Below, in pieces: positions 10,698 through 13,307 of a stretch of 13,307 nt of DNA (position 1 is the stretch's first letter; each line of letters begins with the position of its first letter). The position numbers and the translations under genes were made by a program. The notes below the pieces were generated by a model. The model worked only from the letters and a program-made list of their open reading frames with translations, ran no database searches and was not told where the DNA came from. The DNA is taken from the NCBI GenBank assembly GCA_026770585.1, contig MU646491.1:164216-177522 (forward strand). Reading direction: 5' to 3'. This stretch comes from Baffinella frigidus (Eukaryota; Cryptophyceae; Cryptomonadales; Baffinellaceae).

Positions 10698-12619
10698 GGA
10701 GCGCGCGCGAGAGAGAGAGCGAGAGAGAGAGGCTGCTGAGGGGGGGGGGGGGAGTGAAACCGAGTGATCAGGGCTTGCGGGTATGTCAGATTTCATAGGA
10801 AAACTGATTAACTTAAATTGTTGAATTTCAATGAAAATTACTGCGCGTACGCTTTAAAATATTGATTGTAAAGATCGTTGTGTGTAGTAAATTTCATTAT
10901 CGAAACGTTTCAAATTAAACCAGTTTTCCTATGAGATTCACTGACAGATGGTGTGAGGGCTCGTGCGTATTTCAGGCGAACTGAGAGATGGGTGTGTGGG
11001 GGCAGGGTGGTCATGTATGCAAAGAAGCGCGTCTGGGGGTTCCAACCTGAACCTTGAACCCCTAGACCCGAACCCTTGAACCCGGGGGTTTTACCCTAAA
11101 CCTCAACCCCCAGACCCGAAACCTTCAACCCGGGCGTGGGTATCTGAAGCGTATTTCAGACGAACTGACAGAAGGTATGTGCGGGGGCAGAGTGGCCACA
11201 TGACCTGCCAGATAGTGTGGGGACAGAGTGTGTAGTGTGGGGACAGAGTACCCTAACCCTGTGGGTATTTCACATGCGATGAAAGAAGGGTGTTGGGGGC
11301 AGGGTCGTCATGTACGGCCTGAACCCCAAACCCCAAACCCCAAACCCCAAACCCCAAACGGTCGTTGTTATTTCACACGAAGGGAGAGATGGGATCGTGT
11401 GGGATCTTTTTTCAGAAACTGAGAGATGTGATCATGTGGGGGCAGGGTGATCATGTACGGCGCAAAGAACAAAGCCTGGGGGGTCCTCTACTGGAAGGGC
11501 CAGGTCGCCACCCTCAACCTTCAACCCTAGACCCTAGACCCTAGACCCTAGACCCTAGACCCTAGACCCTAGACCCTAGACCCTAGACCCTAGACCCTAG
11601 ACCCTAGACCTCTACGGCGCTAAGGACAAAGCCTGGAGGTTCCTCTACTGGAAGGGCCAGGGCGCCACCCTCAACTCTCTCTCTGTCTCGAGACGCTGAA
11701 GCTACACCCAAAATCCTAGAGTCTAGACCCTAGACCCCAGACCCCAGACCTGAGACCTGAGACCTTAGACCCGAGACCTGAGACCCGAGACCCTAGACCC
11801 TGCGTCGCCTCTCTCGCTCGCCCGTGCGTGGGGGGCCCTCTCCACTTAGCAGCGTCCGAGTTCCTTTCCCCACTGATTTCCGGTGGAAATTCCGGTTGTA
11901 ATCCATAGCAATGGATAAGATTCTAGTGCAAATGGTTTAGATGGACTGTATCCGTGAAGCCCTCTATGCCTGCTAAGTGGACTGGAAGGGCCATCCAAGT
12001 CCTCCACATGTTCTTTTCCCTTGGGACACCTTACCGACCGACTTTCACAACAAACCCTAGACCCTAGTGGCTATACGTTTGAGATACTGAATTCTCTCTA
12101 AATTCATACCAGGTTGAGGCTAGATTGAATGGAGCAGACGTATAGCCACTAGACCCTACACCCTACACCCTACACCCTACACCCTAGACCCTAGGTCGAA
12201 AGCCACGCACAAGGGACAAGAGACGCAGCGGGCAATCACGGCACACCGGCCGGTGTCGGCAGGCGGGTCACATTTGGGCGTTTTTAAAAAATCACCAACT
12301 TTGCATGCGTCGTCACCTTTAGGGATGCGTTTGAATGCGGCGTTACCTTTTGGGAATTGGTCGTCAACTTTTGGGGGGTTGGTTGAGTGCTGGTGATGCA
12401 TGATGGGGTGTCGAAGAAGGTTCGTCGCGTCCTTTTGGCGCTGTTTGAAATTCAACAAGTTTGCGTGCGTCGTCAACTTGTGGGGATTGGTTGGGGGTTG
12501 GTTAACTTGTGGGGGTTGGTCGCGTACAGGCGATGAACGAGGGGCGGCCTAAGAAGGTTCGGGGCGTCGCCAAGCGCGAGTGGCGCTACCTCGAGATGGT
12601 CCTAAATCCTAAACCCTAA
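7502..12619 (+). CDS. MRPS34: Mitochondrial small ribosomal subunit protein mS34, five exons
   Basis: Join: 7502-7915, 9240-9340, 10155-10211, 11446-11503, 12530-12619. mS34 is a protein of the small mitoribosomal subunit. The spliced product is about 239 residues, near the usual size (human about 218). The C-terminal half matches the family in order: NNVFDILKMLDRFGVGWRVA (L-x-x-FG-x-G-(R/W)-x-(V/T)), NPW-x-x-x-YPGSYWVIT, KAWGVLYWKGQ, and VRGVAKREWRY, equivalent to the family's W, YW, KAWG-x-L-x-x-KG and final WR-(Y/L) blocks. The 138-residue first exon is Ala/Gly/Pro-rich and starts like a mitochondrial presequence, with several Arg and no Asp or Glu in the first 62 residues. All four introns are GT-AG and phase-consistent. 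Reading on from the last exon into a CCCTAAA array gives VLNPKP and a TAA stop; a further exon cannot be excluded. Identity is strong in exons 2-5. Exon 1 is assigned by position, phase and donor. Confidence 0.87.
8034..8120. repeat. Dispersed repeat D, copy in mS34 intron 1
   Basis: CTCACTCGGGCTGGCTGACT...ATCCGTCAACTTTGGAGC, homologous to 4238-4328 and in the same plus-strand orientation, hence in opposite sense relative to its host gene. Confidence 0.7.
8121..8445. other. mS34 intron 1 segment with small hairpins
   Basis: Contains GGGGCTTTCGCCCC (8270-8283), CCGTAGG/CCCTACGG around 8311-8340 and CTAC-GAAGGT/ACCTTCGTAG at 8346-8394. No coding relic recognised. Confidence 0.5.
8446..8700. 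repeat. CCCTAAA and CCATAAA arrays in mS34 intron 1
   Basis: Starts as CCCAAACCCTAAACCC at 8446, is interrupted at 8480-8530 by unique sequence (CCGTAGCGGTCCTC...), and then continues as CCCTAAA and CCATAAA (ATAAACC) units to about 8700. Confidence 0.85.
8823..8861 (+). pseudogene. Partial copy of mS34 exon 2
   Basis: After an AG it reads DGQVLAPIEKKRV, similar to EGQVASVLDPVRNKR of exon 2, then runs into the CT-rich microsatellite. Confidence 0.65.
8874..8960. repeat. CT-rich microsatellite
   Basis: Nearly pure CT/TCTC with a short C run, about 85 bp, between exon 2 relics. It gives a spurious Ser-Leu-rich frame. Confidence 0.9.
9000..9071 (+). pseudogene. Copy of the 5' part of mS34 exon 2 with intact acceptor
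   Basis: After AACCAG it reads EGEMSSVLAPIENKRGNNV then STILT, close to exon 2 for its first 22 codons, but lacks KMLDRFGVGW and the donor. It is interrupted by the palindrome region starting at 9083. Confidence 0.72.
9083..9208. repeat. Palindrome between two mS34 exon 2 copies
   Basis: CCACGCCAGAGG-CTCGA-GAAAC pairs with GTTTCGAG-CCTCTGGCGTGG. Near the middle is a perfect 16-bp palindrome ACGCCAGATCTGGCGT (9121-9136) built from the same CGCCAGA word. Confidence 0.72.
9240..9340 (+). CDS. MRPS34: mS34 exon 2 (NNVFDILKMLDRFGVGW block)
   Basis: A 101-bp exon after acceptor TTGATCAG, starting EGQVASVLDPVRNKRG and ending ILKMLDRFGVGW plus CG. The donor is CG followed by GTGCAACCC, which runs straight into a CCCTAAA/CCCTACA array. 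It is the only one of six related copies with both splice sites and the full frame. The FGVGWR end corresponds to the FG-x-G-R segment preceding the conserved Trp of mS34. Confidence 0.85.
9343..9430. repeat. CCCTACA array after the mS34 exon 2 donor
   Basis: About ten CCCTACA/CCCTGCA heptamers, beginning within ten bases of the exon 2 donor. Confidence 0.88.
9489..9930 (+). pseudogene. Three relics of the mS34 exon 2 3' end
   Basis: Remnants at 9489-9530 (NVFDRFGVRWR), 9784-9803 (FGVHWR) and 9911-9930 (FGVG, then stop). Each matches the exon's FGVGWR end and lies among CCCTAAA/CCCGAAA-type repeats. They become shorter and more degraded with distance from exon 2. Confidence 0.65.
9650..10150. 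repeat. Mixed CCCGAAA / CCCTAAA / CCCCAAA arrays in mS34 intron 2
   Basis: Almost continuous C-rich heptamers, changing variant along the length (CCCGAAA, then CCCTACA/CCCTCAA, then CCCCAAA), with two relics of the exon 2 end embedded. It stops just before the exon 3 acceptor. Confidence 0.88.
10155..10211 (+). CDS. MRPS34: mS34 exon 3 (NPW...YPGSYWVIT block)
   Basis: A 57-bp exon encoding VARNPWIKNYPGSYWVIT with split Arg codons at both ends. The acceptor is TTTAACAG and the donor is CG followed by GTAACCCTAAACCC, so the intron begins with the telomere-like motif. Three downstream copies lack the first part of the exon and the acceptor. Confidence 0.87.
10213..10610. repeat. CCCTAAA arrays alternating with exon 3 copies
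   Basis: Four blocks of CCCTAAA/CCCCAAA/CACTAAA units separated by the three truncated exon 3 copies. Each block starts at a copy's donor-like end and finishes at the next copy's AACCC. Confidence 0.85.
10272..10540 (+). pseudogene. Three copies of mS34 exon 3 lacking the 5' part
   Basis: Copies at 10272-10315 (PWIRNCPDSYLVITR), 10368-10413 (PWLKNYPDSYWAIMR) and 10495-10540 (PWIRKYPDSYWAITR). Each starts at an A(A)CCCGTGG joined to the repeat array and keeps a CG followed by GT donor-like end. The acceptor and VARN codons are missing in all three. Confidence 0.75.
10652..10752. repeat. GT/GA/GC microsatellite and G run
   Basis: GAGC, GT, GA and GC dinucleotide runs followed by 13 consecutive G (10740-10752), in mS34 intron 3. 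Confidence 0.9.
10789..10939. mobile_element. Foldback element A2
   Basis: Inverted repeat with ends TTTCATAGGAAAACTG and CAGTTTTCCTATGAGA. The core (AAAATTACTGCGCG...GTGTGTAGTAAATTTC) is the closest match to A1, and the arm ends resemble A1's. It sits inside a repeated intron segment (GTATTTCAG-ACGAACTGA), which it splits. Confidence 0.82.
11006..11043 (+). pseudogene. Partial copy of mS34 exon 4
   Basis: After GGGGGCAG it reads VVMYAKKRVWGF, matching VIMYGAKNKAWGV. It breaks before YWKGQ and has no donor. Confidence 0.68.
11043..11360. repeat. Scattered C-rich telomere-like blocks in mS34 intron 3
   Basis: Short blocks of CCTGAAC/CCCGAAC at 11043-11130 and a clean CCCCAAA run at 11323-11359, between relics of exon 4. 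Confidence 0.75.
11303..11321 (+). pseudogene. Short relic of the mS34 exon 4 start
   Basis: GGGGGCAG acceptor followed by codons for VVMYG, then CCCCAAA repeats. Confidence 0.5.
11446..11503 (+). CDS. MRPS34: mS34 exon 4 (KAWGVLYWKGQ block)
   Basis: A 58-bp exon reading VIMYGAKNKAWGVLYWKGQ after the split Arg. KAWG-x-L-x-x-KG is the best mS34 signature. The acceptor is GGGGGCAG and the donor is CAG followed by GTCGCC (phase 0). Copies lie at 11006-11043 and 11303-11321 upstream and 11611-11660 downstream. In the last copy the donor GT is GG. Confidence 0.88.
11518..11805. repeat. CCCTAGA arrays around the 3' exon 4 copy
   Basis: About thirteen CCCTAGA units at 11525-11610, the decayed exon 4 copy, then further CCCTAGA/CCCGAGA/CCTGAGA units at 11718-11803. 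The TAGA variant is local to this intron. Confidence 0.88.
11611..11660 (+). pseudogene. 3' copy of mS34 exon 4 with destroyed donor
   Basis: Encodes LYGAKDKAWRFLYWKGQ. The flanking sequence CAGGGCGCCACCCTCAAC equals the exon 4 flank except that the donor GT is GG. The 5' side is a CCCTAGA array in place of an acceptor. Confidence 0.72.
11842..11980. mobile_element. 139-bp MITE-like element, copy 3
   Basis: The left end CCACTTAGCAGC is the best preserved of the three and the right end reads CCTGCTAAGTGG. The internal hairpin has changed in both arms (CCACTGATTTCCGGTGG) while remaining paired. It lies in an intron of the mS34 gene; the other two are in NECAP introns. Confidence 0.82.
12064..12152. 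repeat. 15-bp inverted repeat with 59-bp loop
   Basis: CTAGTGGCTATACGT pairs with ACGTATAGCCACTAG, and both outer ends join CCCTAGA-type repeat. The loop is AT-rich with no recognised content. Confidence 0.8.
12142..12194. repeat. Short CCCTACA/CCCTAGA array
   Basis: Four CCCTACA units and two CCCTAGA units following the palindrome at 12064-12152. Confidence 0.8.
12389..12433 (+). pseudogene. Upstream relic of mS34 exon 5
   Basis: Encodes VMHDGVSKKVRRV, similar to AMNEGRPKKVRGV, with CTG in place of the CAG acceptor. The upstream GTCGTCAACTT...GGGG-TTGG segments are likewise repeated before the intact exon. Confidence 0.6.
12530..12619 (+). CDS. MRPS34: mS34 exon 5 (VRGVAKREWRY block) and probable stop
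   Basis: After acceptor CGCGTACAG it reads AMNEGRPKKVRGVAKREW and then RYLEM. This matches the C-terminal R-x-RG-x-x-(K/R)-x-(E/D)WR-(Y/L) segment of mS34. It then continues VLNPKP to TAA at 12617-12619, where the last codons and stop come from CCTAAATCCTAAACCCTAA repeat sequence. ATG followed by GTCCTA is also a usable donor, so a further exon off the array is possible. Four decayed copies lie downstream and one upstream. Confidence 0.83.
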   Translation, partial: AMNEGRPKKVRGVAKREWRYLEMVLNPKP

Positions 12620-12742
12620 GCCCTAAACCCTGAACCCCAAACTCCAAACCCTAAACCCTGAACTATATACCCTAAACCCTAAACCCTAAACCCTAAACCC
12701 TAAACCCTAAACCCTAAACCCTAACATATCAACTATAAACCC
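12601..12742. repeat. CCCTAAA array after mS34 exon 5
   Basis: Degenerate CCTAAA units, then a clean run of CCCTAAA at 12669-12722. The beginning of the array encodes the last codons and the stop of the mS34 reading frame. Confidence 0.92.
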
Positions 12743-12747
12743 TAACT

Positions 12748-13283
12748 CGCCCTTTCGCTACCTCGCTAAGGTCCCCGAAACCTCGAACCCTCCGCACCAC
12801 TCACTTGGTGGGCTACGAGGGTTTCGGCGACCCCGGATTCCGGGGTGTTACGTGACCAATTTGCATCAACATAATGCTTAAAGCTAATTGTTTTGACTTT
12901 TGATGAAAGGTTCGTAGTCCACCGTGTGGCTGCTGAAGCCTGGTGTGGGGTTTATGATTGAGGGGTTTAGGGTTTAGTCGGCAAGCGCGAGTGGCGCTAC
13001 CTCGCGATGGTCCTAAACCCTCCACCAAAAGAAAATCCAAACTGGTCAAACAGAAACGCCAGAAATGTAGGGTGTAAGGTTGAGGGGTTTGGTGGTTGAA
13101 CGTTGAAGGTTTAGTCGGCAAGCGCGAGTCGCGCTACCTCTCTTAAGGTCCCCAACTCAACCCTGAACCAGGGTATAGGGTATAGGGTTCAAGGGGGTTA
13201 GTTTAGGAAAATCTCTCTGCGCCCAACTCGAGGATCTGGCAGAGTTGGTTTAGGGTTTAGGGTTTAGGTGGCGCTATCTCTCT
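12748..13283 (+). pseudogene. Four downstream relics of mS34 exon 5
   Basis: Copies at 12748-12774 (FRYLA), 12978-13009 (GKREWRYLAM with the ATG then GTCCTAAAC flank), 13115-13147 (GKRESRYLS) and 13268-13283 (WRYLS). The second and third follow TTTAG-TCGGCAAGCGCGAG, and the fourth follows TTTAG directly, so telomere-like repeat supplies the AG next to them. Confidence 0.65.
12956..13267. repeat. TTTAGGG-type blocks in reversed orientation
   Basis: Short G-rich blocks at 12957-12976, 13066-13092, 13170-13190 and 13245-13267 on the plus strand, opposite to every array upstream in the mS34 gene. They flank the distal exon 5 relics. Confidence 0.75.
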
Positions 13284-13284
13284 A

Positions 13285-13307
13285 CCCCCCCCCCCCCCCC
13301 CCCCCCC
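13285..13307. repeat. Terminal poly-C run
   Basis: At least 23 C residues reach the window edge. It may be a real homopolymer or an assembly or sequencing limit. Confidence 0.85.

Larger units (their letters stand above)
10616..11450 (+). repeat. Repeated intron-3 end segment preceding exon 4
   Basis: A segment like GGTATTTCAGACGAACTGA followed by GAGATGG-TGTG-GGGGCAG recurs with variations at about 10616, 10780/10938 (split by element A2), 10965, 11148, 11265, 11365 and 11408. The last leads into exon 4. Several copies end in the GGGGGCAG acceptor and a relic of the exon. Confidence 0.7.
11981..12380. other. mS34 intron 4 segment
   Basis: Apart from the palindrome and short array at 12064-12194, this holds repeated CGTC-GTCACCTTT-GGGA-type words (12299-12375) that reappear at 12465-12515 before exon 5, suggesting duplication of the intron end together with the exon. 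Confidence 0.5.

Noticed and set aside
13285-13307. Poly-C run as a biological end signal
   Set aside because: It stops at the window edge and could be an assembly or sequencing limit. Nothing else supports a function.

Overview
This is nuclear DNA of a eukaryote, most likely a protist or alga. Both genes in it are broken into very short exons (43-101 bp, apart from one 414-bp first exon) separated by 0.5-2.1 kb introns. The introns are full of telomere-like (TTTAGGG/TTTGGGG) arrays, foldback elements and minisatellites. No prokaryotic gene, rRNA, tRNA or CRISPR array is visible. The species cannot be fixed from sequence alone. TTTAGGG-type telomere motifs occur in plants, green algae, glaucophytes, chromerids, some dinoflagellates and others, and one GC-AG intron is used here.

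The window holds two divergently transcribed, recognisable genes. On the minus strand (about 6973 down to 85 and probably past the left edge) is a NECAP-family gene, an adaptin-ear-binding clathrin-coat-associated protein. Seven coding exons can be joined with every intron phase matching. They cover almost the whole PHear domain. The first coding exon and the C-terminal tail are not seen. On the plus strand (7502 to about 12619) is a gene for mitochondrial small-ribosomal-subunit protein mS34 (MRPS34). Five exons join in phase to a protein of about 239 residues with a mitochondrial-type N-terminus. The shared upstream region lies at about 6974-7501. The genes have no obvious functional link: one is endocytic, the other mitoribosomal.

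The unusual content is in the introns. Nearly every exon is accompanied by one to five decayed or truncated copies of itself in the adjoining introns, many fused directly to telomere-like repeats or cut by a palindromic element. The telomere-like arrays are mostly oriented so that the C-rich strand (CCCTAAA) is the sense strand of whichever gene they lie in, so their orientation flips at the divergent promoter. Several arrays begin within a few bases of a splice donor or end at an acceptor. One provides the apparent stop codon of mS34.

At least five foldback elements (palindromes of about 90-170 bp) share a core of about 58 bp (TTACTACAC...GTGTAGTAA) but mostly have different, self-matching arms. 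A second family of three 139-bp elements has CCACTTAGCAGC/GCTGCTAAGTGG ends. More palindromes, a 177-bp tandem repeat carrying exon relics, and 21-, 30- and 38-bp tandem repeats fill the rest. Stretches at 2840-3180, 5400-6000 and 11660-12380 contain little that can be named.
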